DNA from: Apostichopus japonicus
Taxonomy: Eukaryota > Echinodermata > Holothuroidea > Aspidochirotida > Stichopodidae
Length of the DNA: 64,000 bases
Assembly: GCF_037975245.1 (NCBI RefSeq)
Contig: NC_092574.1
Span: 6,810,713 to 6,874,712 of the forward strand
Direction of reading: 5' to 3'
The translations under genes were made by a program, and so were the position numbers. The stretch's first letter is position 1. Each line of letters starts with the position of its first letter. Below the pieces are notes generated by a model. The model saw nothing but the letters and a program-made list of their open reading frames with translations. It ran no database searches and was not told the DNA's origin. This document shows positions 25,340 through 38,300 of this stretch, one piece after another.

Positions 25340-25770
25340 CTATTTTTACGATTTGTGGTGTACCAGTGGTGGTAGTCTGCTACACAGTAGCAATATGACC
25401 ACTGATGATGTTTGAATCTAGAATAAATATACAGTATGGTACTATCTTGTCCACTAATGGTGTACAAGTGGTGCTAATCTTCAGAATAGTAGTTGTATAA
25501 CCACTGATGGTATCTGACAGGTGTATATCTACACCATGGTAGTATAACCACCAAATATGGTGCATGGTTGGTGTAGGTCTACAAAATAGCAGTTCATGGC
25601 AACTGGTGGTGTATGAGTGGTGTTAGTTTACAGCAGAGAAGAATCAAGGCTACTGATGGTGTCTGAGAGGGGTGAAAGTACATCATTGTAGTATATAATG
25701 ACCAAATATACTGCTGGTGTATAAGTGGTGTTAGTTTACAGGAGAGTAGAATCAAAACCATTGTTGGCCT
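25340..25770. repeat. degenerate ~55-bp minisatellite across the SLC6 stop codon and 3' UTR
   Basis: Loosely repeated units carry 'ccactgatggtgt', 'gtggtgttagtttacag' and 'accatggtagta'. The best-preserved pair is 25611-25660 against 25721-25770, about 110 bp (two units) apart and matching at most positions. The higher unit contains the transporter stop codon. Confidence 0.75.
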
Positions 25771-25846
25771 CAGGTTTATGCATCTCATCATCCCAAGTTC
25801 TCTGAGGACCCCAGTCTGGAGACGGGGTGATGATGAATTGCAGCCT
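25736..25846 (-). CDS. SLC6 last exon: cytoplasmic C-terminal tail and stop
   Basis: The acceptor ...ttcacag leads to [15 protein letters not shown], the conserved R-L-...-P-x-x-D-W-G-P tail of SLC6 transporters, then [20 protein letters not shown] and L before TAA at 25736-25738. The tail is short for the family. Its last dozen or so codons lie inside a unit of the degenerate minisatellite that continues into the 3' UTR. Confidence 0.92.
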   Translation of the reverse strand, partial: RLQFIITPSPDWGPQRTWDDEMHKPEANNGFDSTLL

Positions 25847-26250
25847 CTGTGAATACAGAAACAAACAAAGAAATTTCTAAATCATTTTCAAATCATTTTC
25901 CAAAACAAAGAAAAAAAAACAAAATTAAGATGATCGTCCAGATTTCATGGCTTAAAATATAATTGTCAAATACTGAATCATATTGACTCAAAACAGTCGA
26001 TATATTGTACATAGATCAACATCTGTTATTGATTGTTCTTGAACTTCTTTCCTTGGAGCTGCTACTGTTTGAACTGTTTCTAATTTAATTGTCTGTATAC
26101 GCTGTGATGAACTTATACATTCATTATCAGTCGTAATGTGATGTAATGTGATACATGATGTGATGTATATATGATGTAATGTGATGTAAATATGATGTTA
26201 TGTGATGTAAGTATGATGAAATGTATGTAATATCATATATTACATATACA

Positions 26251-26309
<59 letters not shown>

Positions 26310-29300
26310 GTAAAATATATATGTATATGTAATATAAATAATATATGTAATATATATGATGTAATGTGATATTGTCTACGCTATGATGAAGTTATACATT
26401 CATTATCATTCGTAATGCATATACACACTGGGTACAAGATACGATACACTGAAAGTATTCGTGTGCACGTCGTAACAAACAAAAAAATAAAATAAAAAAT
26501 AAAAAAAAATAATCAAATGTTGTCACACAAGTTGTGAATGGGTTTGTACCCGTAACACGAGTAGATACTGGTTCATTGTATTGATATCAACTTTCAAGGT
26601 GTTAACTTGGTCTATTTCTGCATGTATCCCAATGTATCACTGAACACTACTCCACACAACAAACAGGTGTGTATGCGTCTTGACAGTATCATCGTACACC
26701 ATGAAATATGTATTTTGAGTGTGCCTTTTATCAGAAATTACAAACTGTGGCTCTTCCGACATCGTGTATCTTTCAGCGAACAGCTCTAGAGATTCTACAA
26801 ATAGAGTGGGATATCGACTGTGGCCAGGCTGAGGCACAGGGATATGCCTTCAACAGACTATATATATTTATAAAATATGCACTGCTATTTGAAACCCTGG
26901 ACTAGTATCCTTTATCCTAAAATATGGTTGTAATTTACATAAGCAATGATCAGAGCGAAAATTCATATCATTCCAATATTCAAAATTGAGGAATACCTTG
27001 AACAGACCTCCCGATGCTTTAAACACGAAAAGGTAGATGGCTATTAAAGGCATCATTAGAAGAGGTACAGACGCCATAACCCATCCGACAGCTTCGGCCC
27101 ATCTAGGGTAGACGTAATCACCATAATACACAGGGCTGTACTGCAGCAACCCAAAAGTGATGATAAACTGTCGAGAAGGCAAAGTCAATAGTAAATGAAA
27201 AGAAGCGAGACTGGAAAGAGAAGCAAGACTGGAAAGAGAAGCGAGACTGGAAAGAGAAGCAAGGCTGGAAAGAGAAGCAAGACTGGAAAGAGAAGCAAGA
27301 CTGGAAAGAAAGGGAGACTGGAAAGAGAAGCAAGACTGGAAAGAAAGGGAGACTGGAAAGAAAGGGAGAGACTTGAAGAGGGAGTGGAGTGGAGTGGAGT
27401 AAAGGGAAGGGAAGGGAAGGGAAGGGAAGGGAAGGGAAGGGAAGGGAAGGGAAGGGAAGGGAAGGGAAGGGAAGGGAAGGGAAGGGAAGGGAAGGGAAGG
27501 GAAGGGAAGGGAAGGGAAGGGAAGGGAAGGGAAGGGAAGGGAAGGGAAGGGAAGGGAAGGGAAGGGAAGGGAAGGGAAGGGAAGGGAAGGGAAGGGAAGG
27601 GAAGGGAAGGGAAGGGAAGGGAAGGGAAGGGAAGGGAAGGGAAGGGAAGGGAAGGGAAGGGAAGGGAAGGGAAGGGAAGGGAAGGGAAGGGAAGGGAAGG
27701 GAAGGGAAAGAAGAAAGTATTATTAGTTCAGCAGCCAAAAGTCTGTAAACTTAACAGACTAGTTTACCCTAAAATGTTACAAACAGATAAGAAACACTTC
27801 CCGTATTTGTTGTTGTTAGTTTGTTTGGTGATTTTTGGTAATAAATACTTACGAGAATCACACTTGGGGTAACAAACAGCCAGCAAATGGCGTACCACGG
27901 CCAGACAAACGGAACCTTGCCGAGCATTTCTCTGATGTTACCCAAAAATCGGCGAATACCTGTAACGATAAAATAATCACGTGACGAGAACATTTTAACA
28001 TTTGCCTCAACCTATTAAATAAGAAAGGTGTCTGAGAGAAGACAGTTTGAAGATTGAATCGAGTTTGATTTCAATTATTTTCCTCAATAACCTTCATTCG
28101 GTGTATAGCTTAAAAAAAAAATATGATGTGATTAATTGCAACCCTACATTGAGTATTAATCGGATTAACTTATGCTTAAGTTAATCATTATTTTGCGATC
28201 AGCAGGGTTGAACCAATACAACGTTCCCTCGTTTTGTTGCGTTAGACAGTTGCACGACCTAGAGAAAATCGGTGCTTTATTCACCCCAAACCCTGTGCCC
28301 TGCCGGTGACATTAGTTTGACCACTTACCATAAAACCATGCAATAGCTATACATTCCATCATACCAACTACCATCAGTGAAATCCAACAACTATACCAAT
28401 TAATGAGCTCAAACCAGTAGATTCCTCCCTGTCGAAAGAAGAAAGAGAAAAAAAAACACAGGAAACAGTTATGTGACTTCGACTAAAGAGAAAAATGTTA
28501 TGATCAAGTGTAATCTTTAATCTTTTCATTTACAGTTTTTTTTTTCCTTCTCTTTTTTTTTGAAAGCAGAATTTTGATGACGACGCAACGATATGACTTG
28601 TGCCAACTTTGTTGCAAGATATCATTTTAAATACTTAAAACTTGCATCCTTAAAATATGAAAGTTAAAGCTATTATATAATTACTGCCAACAACCATTGC
28701 CTGAGTAACGACACTGTGGCAGTTGAGTTCAATGAGCACCCTCCCCCCACTCTCTCTCCCTTTTTAAAAACTATAAAACACTACTTGATTCTGAAAGTGC
28801 AGCCATTACGTAATGGAAACGCCACACATTTTGGAGCCCACCCCCCCCCCTCACCTTCCCTTCATCCATTGTTGATGAAATAACACACGTGTATGTATTA
28901 ACTTGTGGAACTGTACCTTGGTAACGATCGGTAAACCGATCACATAGAACACCAGACAGACTACAAAGGCCACTTTCGTTTTATGTTGTCGCAGTTGAGA
29001 GGGAAACACATCGATTATACCACTAATGACGGTTTCAACCATTCCAAACTGAAAAAAAAAAATCAAAAGGCACCCCGTAAACATGATATATATCTACAGA
29101 TATGAAGTATAAATTTTCAAAGGCGGTGTAGGGAAGGGCGGGGGGTTAAGTTGGTGTTGGATAGGGGATTGGAAGGGGGGAGGGTGTCGTCTGCAGGGAA
29201 TAATTTATTCAGTTCATGAAATGCTACATGAAATATTCATTCATGAATTAGTTACAATTTGGAATTGGACGTCTACGACAATACAGGAGCCTCTTTTCAT

Positions 29301-32300
29301 GACTTTGATAATATCAAATCCTAAAAATAACTGAGGTTCATGCGGTGTTATTATGAAAATCTGTAGAGGGGTGCCAGAATAGCTCATGGGAAGAAACGAA
29401 AAGAAAAACATTAGTCATGAATAAAAAACGAGATACATGAAGGAAAAACGAGGTCTATGAATGTAGGTAAACGACATTTCTCAATTCGAGAACTTTTCCA
29501 TGGAAAAAATAGTAAGTTTGTTAACCCACTGACGTCATCCACCCAATACTTCCGTTCCTAAATTAAACCATTCGGTTTCGTGTGGGAAGGGCGAGGGAAT
29601 TAAGAAGACGCTGATACCGATGAATAGTTGTGCAAAAAAAGAAGAGTTTACAAGTTGAACGATCTATACCTGGGTGTCTAGCCCAACCAAGAACAACATA
29701 GCGAAGAACAGAATTGCCCACAGAGGGGCAAGTGGCATCTGCGCAATGGCTTCTGGGTAAGTTATAAACACCAGTCCTGGACCTAAACACGGAATGGAGA
29801 GATAGGGACGAATGTATTAAATGCACTGCTGTCGTGTTTACGTGTCACAGTCATGCGTGGTAAGCACGCTATGACATAATGACCTGATTATATGTACTCA
29901 TGAATAATTCATAAGTACAGATGCATCATTGTTCAGTGGTTACTATAGTGTTGGGCACGATAAATGTGTTCAATCAATTCATATAGACAGAATGGCCACA
30001 AAAAAAAAAAAAATTAATGTCAATTTAAATTTGAATGTCAATTAAAATGGAAATATATGTCTTGAGAGATAGCACTATTCTGGTAAAGTGAAAAGTGTCT
30101 GGGCGAAAAAATGTTGAGATCCCAATCATTAATTACTTCATAAACTTCTTTTTGGCAGAAAATAAAGACAAATATCTAGGGAGGGTACTTACTAGAGATT
30201 GATCGATTGTAATCTAATTTTGGCTAATACTCACTGGGTTTGGGGAAATTGTAACGTTGACTAAACATTAAAAAAGTGCTTTAATAATGAAAATATGAGT
30301 TGTTTTTTCACATAGTTACCAGTAACAGAGAGATCTTTAATTTCAATGCCAGTTTTATACGAAATGAATCCAATTGTAGAAAAGACTACAAATCCAGCGA
30401 AGAAACTGGTAAGGCAATTTATAAGAGGAACCACGACAGCATCGCTGGAAAAAAAAACGGTAACCGGAAAATTATTATTTATAGTTGATGAAAAAAAAAA
30501 TCATTATAATATTATGAGAATTTCACTCTCAGACTTTTTTTCCACATTTTTCTGTAGGATATGTTCATAATATTTATTTGTATAGGATATCTTAAAAAGG
30601 AGTCTTCTCAGAGACAAATTATTTCTTTCAGATTATCCAGGGTGTGGAGGGGTGAGGCACAGTGAGAGAAATATAGCATGTTGGTTCTCAGGCTGGAATT
30701 CATCCTTACATTTCCCAACTTCGTACGTGCACTTTAATATTCGTTGGACATAATTTATATTATCGAAAGTAAAATACGTTAGTGAAATTTTTACTATTGT
30801 GTGATAAAAGTTAGCAGACAGTATCATTGCTAAGCTTGTTGCCTCTTGAGACAGTAAGTTAAAGGATTGGTTCAGGTGTCTGACATGTCTATCTTGTATG
30901 AAAGAGCTTAAAAAGACAAACAGGATAGTGAAGAAACTACCATGATAGCATTCTCTGTTAAGGAGATTTCACACTTTGAAGATTTCACAATTTCTTTGCA
31001 AATGACTGGTGTAGAAAGACTAACTGTGAGGGTGTGATGTCACATCCTCACTTCCTTAACATGTGTCAATATATTTCATGAAAAAATAATTACATTTTTT
31101 TCACAAATCTAAAAAAATATAATCAAACATTCTTCAGATGTTAAATCTCAAATACTTCCCTTGACACATATGAGATCTCCTGACGTATCTTTTGGTTGTA
31201 GGTCATAAAATCTTACAAAATATTTTAATAAAATAACAGACTTTTCAGGAATGTGAGGATATGACGTCACAACTAGTCTGATTTCAGCAGTTTCTACACA
31301 ATCAGATAGAACTTTAAACTTGAATATCTCCTAAACGGAAAAAGATATTTGAATAATTTCTTCACTGTTGAGTTTCTTTTATTGTCCTCTTTCATATAAG
31401 ATAAACATTTTTGACACCTGAACTATTCCTTTAATGTTACGGTTTTACGCCACTCAATTTCTCCCGTCTACAGAGCGGTCGGGTTAGAAATGATGGCAGT
31501 ATTTACAAATGGAGAAAGACAGACAGAGAGAGAGAGATTACACATATATGCGCGAACGCACTGCACAGAGTGTAATTGTTAGTAACTTTCGTAACATATT
31601 CTATTCCAATGGCCATTTCACTTCATTTATTTTCAAACAGTGATCCAAGACAATGGTCTTTAACGCAGTATATAAAGTACACTAAAATCAGTCTCCAAAT
31701 ATTTTATGCTCTATGTATTTTTTTCGCAAAACGTTTTTCTAAACAATATAGTAAATACTACATATGTTGCTTTATTTTTTTTGGTCTTCTTTTCATATTT
31801 GTCGACATTAAGTCCACACACTGTGATAATTCCAAAACATATATCTCACCGGAAACAGTTGTTATCAAACTTGTTGTAGCTAGCCATGGTTAAGACACCT
31901 CCCCATGCTGGACCCATTGAATAAAAGATCTGGACCGCTGCGTCATTCCACACCTGAGAAAAACAGAAATACAAGCGTAAGTTTCGTCGGGAATAAAAAG
32001 GGGGGAGCTATTTGGTTTCTAAATAGCCATGATAAGAAAATTTCTCTATTAGATATAACAATACTCTGCTCGTTCAATAGATTTTAAAGGCTTTTATTTC
32101 TTCAATTTTTTTGCTCAAACAACGCAAAAATAAGTCTCACACCTATCTTTCGGAAAGGATGCAGTCATCAGATACAAAGTCGTGATGAATATGCAAATTA
32201 AGTAGGCTGGTCCAAGGTACATCTAGTGCGCATGCACTGTATGCATATCGTTACAGGAAAAAATCGATACATTAACCCAATGCCTTCAACGACACTTCAC

Positions 32301-35300
32301 ATTTCATTTCATTTCATTTCATTTCACACTTCACATCATATAAAACTTTTGACAAGATTGTCGTGAATTAGTTCAATTGATGACCGCATGATGACGTATG
32401 TTGCAGATACTTACTGTGGTGCTGATCACGTGAGTAAGGCACCAAAAGATATACCTTTGAAGCAGCTCTGAGACTAAGTTTTGTCTTTCCCTCTAATTTC
32501 CACTTCCGGACACTGATATGGTGTGAACGTATCTCCTTACTGGTCTCAACGCCTGTGTTTTACAGGGGTATAGGGAGAGACACAGTAACGAACAGTGCAT
32601 GCCAAATTCTTAACGTTAGTAAAGACTCGATATTCTCAGTATAGAGTCTAAGATTTTGAGGGGAAAAAAAGTCCAGTTTTTTTTTGTGGGTAATTTCCAG
32701 TACTGAAGCACAACCAGACACTTTACATATTTCGCAAAATCCACAAATTCACATTTACAAAGAATGAGACGGACAATCATTCTGTGGACATGATGAAGAT
32801 TTGCTTCCTCCGAGTGATCGAAGATAGCTGTCTGTCATTTCCCATTGGACTATCTGTATATATGTGTAACCTTCCCCCAAACAACTCAAAACTTACGCTA
32901 GCTTTTGTGATGAGCTCCCAACGTGGCCTGAGGTAGTACACAATCCCTTGACTGGCGCCCTCTAACGTCACTCCACGTATTAACAGAATAATAAGGATAA
33001 CGTATGGAAACGTAGCTGAAAAGTAAACCACCTGATGACGGAGGGGGGAAAAGTTCACAAATATAAAAAAAAAATATGATTTAATTTTTTTTTTATATAT
33101 AGAACGTGTTATATACTTACTTGAAAAGGGATTGTTTAATTCATTTACATGGCAAAGAGACGGATCCAAGAGACAATAAGACTATATACACTATCGTTAT
33201 ATAGGGAAAGTTTATCAGAAATAAATTACCATAAGATAATAACGATGATTGATTAAAAGGTCCATGCATGTATGAATAATTCATGAGGACTGACAGTATT
33301 TGCCACCTGAGAGAGTGATAAGTAGAAGTGAATATTCATGAAGAAGGTGAGGTTAATCGGTGCACGTTGTCTGTAGAAGAAAGAGGAAGGAAGAAAAATA
33401 AATAAACGTTTCTGTAAGAGGATGGTCTGAGTTTTCCCTTAATGAAAGCGTCACTAATATTGATAATGAATATGCATTATTATACACGACATAGTGGACA
33501 TAGTGATTTTCAAACCGCTTTGACATGTTTTCGGCAAACACATTGCTCCTGTGATGAGCAGGTGGATGTTAGGGCAGCAGATAAAAACCCATCACGAAAA
33601 TGTGGGTTTTGTAATTTTGGCGCCGGGGAGAGTAGAGGAGGGGAACGGGAGACCAGGGAGGGGGAAACCCATGCTTCCCTGTGGAGGCATCGCTGTATCT
33701 AAATGTCAACACATAATGAATTAATGAAAGCGTGGCATTTTCTTATTACTACCATGTTTTTGATTTCGTAATTTATCACTTTCGTTAGGCCCAAGGGATA
33801 GAGCGCCAACATGAAGCTCATTTTGAAATCCGATCGGTGAGTTGACTGTGGCCGGACACCTGCTAACATTACCCCTTCGCCTTTTGATAAGTGTCCAGAG
33901 AATTACGAGACATGCAGGCATAATAATACTTGTCGAACCAACTCCTGCTCACTGAACCGCCACTGTCTCAAATACTGACTGAAGTGAAGGCATCTCATTA
34001 ATCTTCACTGCAGTACAGCAATCGCGAGTTGTTTCGAAACCATCAAAGAACAACCAAACCCTATAACTCAACATTAATGCATATTTTTTTCTTTAACCTT
34101 CTTTATTTGCAACTCAACAAGTATTATAGTCTAGTTGGAACATGCTTGTGTTACATAATCAGAATTATTGTGTTATAGAATCAGAATTATTGTGTTATAG
34201 AATCAGAATTATTGTGTTATAGAATCAGTATTATTGTGTTATAGAATCATGTAGTATTACGTTATAGAATCACGAGCACAGCACCTCCTCTGGTTGACAT
34301 ATAAAACACAAACATATAATGCTAGTGTATTGCCTACAGAATAAAAATCTTCAAAATTGCTTCGAAAATGGTAATTTGTAGCACGATTCTGCATATAAGC
34401 AGGCACCATTTCACCAACATTTTGCAAAAGGGGGGGGGGTGGGGCGGGTAGTCCCATCCCTACACATCTCCCCACATAATATCTTATCCACCACCCGTCC
34501 GCCCCCCCCCCCATGAATCCCTTCTGAATTCCACAGTAAGAATTAAAATAATCTCTGACCAGTAAACTCATAAGGGTGAGTAAGTCACGTTAATTTCTAA
34601 ACTTACGGTCGATATCTTAACTCACGTTGATGTCTACACTCATATTCACAACGTGTGCATATAGCCTATCACACTTTCAAAGTTGTTTACCGTACATCAG
34701 TGTTGCATTGCATGCAGTCCAGGCCTGTGTATATGGTAACTAGTCTACCGCCAAATTTCCCGCTGCACAATTTGACAGTCATTTTGTTATTGTAGATTAT
34801 TTACAGGTTTCATTGTTTAATTCTTTTTTACACATTATAGACCTACCGGTGTACTGCTTCCCTTATGCACAAGCCAGCCTATTGTCGGGGCCATTATAAA
34901 TTTCAGTATTGCGTGTTCCCAGGGGCGTATCCAGGATTTTCTAACCCGGGGGGGGGGGGCGCGAATTACTATCTAAGCGGAGCGCCACCATCGGTCGGCG
35001 CGCAGCGTACAAGAAAATTTCGGGTTTTGTTACCCCCCAGATTACCGGAAATGTCACTTCTCAGACTTGAAAATGACCAACCAGATGAACACTTTTGCAT
35101 GAGAACCAAGTATTTCCCAATAGTTTTTTGTTCATCCATAACCTAGTTGAAGATTGTCACCAGTCACACGTCATGTTCGACCTCATCGCATCTCCTGTGG
35201 GTCATTGCTTTTGTTAGTGATTCTATACGCCGCGGCCCACAGTACCCGTCAGCCCCACTTTTTAAGGTTTTAAGCTTATTTTTTGTTCAAAATTGGTAAA

Positions 35301-38300
35301 TTCACATTTCTCGTGAATAAATTCACTTCAAAACATACCCTTAATGTTGCACAAAAGTTTCATCTATGGACAACCAATATAGAAAAACCTCCTTCAACCC
35401 CTAACAGACCGGTCAAAATTGCACTAGTAGAGGGAAGTATGCAGAAGAATGTTGGTGAGGGAAGTTTAGAAAATTCAGACACAGTTAAGTTATTGGTGTA
35501 CAAATATTAAAACCTCTTATAACGGCTACTATAAAACTTCGTTGAAGGAAATTAAAATATACCAGATATTTCCGGAACCGAACACTATACGCACATCTAC
35601 AGTTTGGAGGCTGTTCATCCCGGAACGCCATTTTCATGCTCACTGATATGATGTGATATCTGTTTGCTTTAAAAATTCGAATAATTGAAATGAGACTGAA
35701 ATAAATAACTATTATCTGTTTATTGTGCAATGCTCCACCAGTGGCGTAACGATGAGCATGGGGGTTGCTATAATGGCTCAAAGGGGCCCCTATCAGGAGG
35801 TCTAAGCAAGGGCGTCCGGAGAAATGTAGTACAAGGGGGGTCAGTAGGTCATATAGGTCTAACACACTACTTGATACTATCTAAGCGGAGCGCCACCATC
35901 GATTGACGCGGAGCGTACGACGATCTTTTTGCCAAAAAAAAAATACTCCTAGATCGTCGGAAAAGACACTTCCCCTTCAGGTTGCATTACACATCGGTTA
36001 TTTTGAGATCTCATATCTTAGGATTTTGACTTTTTTTCAGGGGTGAGCAAGTGCCCCCCCCCCCCCCCCTACTGTTTGGAGTATAATGGAGACTACTGCA
36101 CAAATACAGTTATCAAACCTAAGCATAGGGCCCATAGGAGCCCATAGGAGTTGCGCCCCACATTCTTTTCATTTCGAAAGACGCACAGTTTCAAGTTCAT
36201 TACACACTGAAGGCTTCGATTCTCTATCTGCCTTCAGTTTAGGGAAGATCTTGGGATTTTCATCCCTAGATATCGCTAGATATTGCTAGATGTTCATACG
36301 GTACGTACAGTGCCCTTTGGATTTTTTCGGGGCCTGATCTTGGGAAATTGCAATGTCGGGAGTGGTCACACTCCATGTAGGTCAGTGCACGACCTCCAGA
36401 CGTAATTAATACACAACCCAATCACTTGTTATCGATGAAGTTGTGTGTTGCCAGATTTTGTCAAGGTCTGGTACTACGGGCAAAGGTCATTAATTAGTTT
36501 CGTAACTCATCGGGCAGTGATGAGAGGGGTTGGGCGTAGGGTTGTGGGCGCGCGTTTTCATGCACATGGGAACAATCTCAAGAAGTGGTGGGTTCGTCCT
36601 TTTCTCTTTTTCTCTTTCTTCTTTTTCTTTTCCCTTCCTTCCTCTCCTTCCTCCTCTTTTCCTCCTCTTTTCCCCCTCTTTTTCCCCTTTTTTCTTCTCT
36701 TTTTCCCCCTCTCCTCTTTTTCTTTTCCCTTCCTTCCTCTCCTTCCTCCTCTTTTCCTCCTCTTTTCCCCCTCTTTTTCCCCTTTTTTCTTCTCTTTTTC
36801 CCCCTCTCCTCTTTTTCTTACCGGGGGGGGGCGCGCCCCCAACGTCCCCCCCTGGATACGCGCCTGGTTCCTGTAGAGGTATTGTAAAGTGCATGTTTTC
36901 TTGAAGGCCAACAGCCTAGACGCAAGTTTTACTGAGCGGAGGCAAACAATTTTTAAGATATTGTGTCCCATGGACGCAAGATATAAAGTCCCAGTAACAA
37001 TACTGAAATGGTATTAAGTACACAACATTTTGTTTTTCATTATTTTTGTAACAGAACTACAACATATTTTCAGTTTATGCCTATACATATCCTTTATATA
37101 TATTCATAGTAAATTAGAATATCTATGTATACTTATAGTGTAGTCTACTATTACCACTATGAAACTGGCCTGTAATAGTACCGTAGTAGGCATAACGCAT
37201 TCCCGTGCGCTAGTGATATTTGTTCAATTTCGTGAGATCAATTGTTGAACAGCGCCGATGATAATCAACGTAAGTTTTTAAGACAACAACGGAACTTTAG
37301 ATAGCAACGAAAGTTTAGACATCAACGTTAGTTCAGACATCAACGTTAGTTCAGACATCAACGTGAGTTTAGACATCAACGTTAGTTCAGACATCAACGT
37401 GAGTTTAGACATCAACGTGACTCAAAAAACTTAGTTTAAGAAACAAAATAACATAGACCTTTTCGCGTTCCTTACTATATATCCACAACATCTTTGATTT
37501 ATGGTATTGATTTATTGATTTATTTATTGATTTCTTTTGTTTTGTTATTATCATTGATTTATTGACTTGCCTTCGTCGACAATGGATCAAGAATATCGAC
37601 ATACACCTTTCCGTTTATCTTTGAAACGAATGTCATCCTTTTAACAATGACGTACAAGTGTCAGCATAAATTTTCTCCTCGTGCTTGATCGCGGGAGCAG
37701 AAAGAAAGTTACATAGCATTGAAATGGGTAATGCATGGGGATGGGAAGGGATTTGGAGTGAGGGGTAGAAGGGGGAACGGGACGTCTTCATTGTTCGATC
37801 ATAGCAGCATATGAAACATAAAGCTTATAAAAGTAGTGAAATGCAAAAAAATGCGAAAAAATAGTGGTGAGTGGCGAGAATGGAAAGATGTCTTCACTAC
37901 AGTGTTGATCAAGGGCTGATAAACATCGACGGGACAAAAAAAGCAAGGTAAAAGACCGAAAAATCCTATAAAAAGCATTACTGCGACCGGCCATGCAGTG
38001 ATTAAACCCCACCACCACTACCCATATACGTTAGATTCAGTTATTGTGACAACTGCACATTTATTTACCATTCGACAGTGTAAAGTTATTAAGCCTGAAG
38101 TTTGATAGAACACGTGAGAGACTTACCTTGCCGGAAGATTTGATCCCTTTACAGAGAGCAAGAAATACAATGACCCAGGCAAAGAGCAGTGCTAAACAGA
38201 GCTGCCAATTCAAAGGACCAATGTTGTCCATGTTGTAGCCATCGTGTTGAAGCACTACCTTACTGTCAATATAAGAAAGCAAAATATCATTAATTGAAAA

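Noticed and set aside
27118-27872. Open frames of 119-225 codons on both strands
   Set aside because: They translate the GGGAA/TTCCC array and the adjacent minisatellite. The repeat contains no stop codon, so openness carries no information.
36445-36971. Overlapping long frames on both strands
   Set aside because: They arise from a duplicated C/T-only block and transposon ends. Low complexity.
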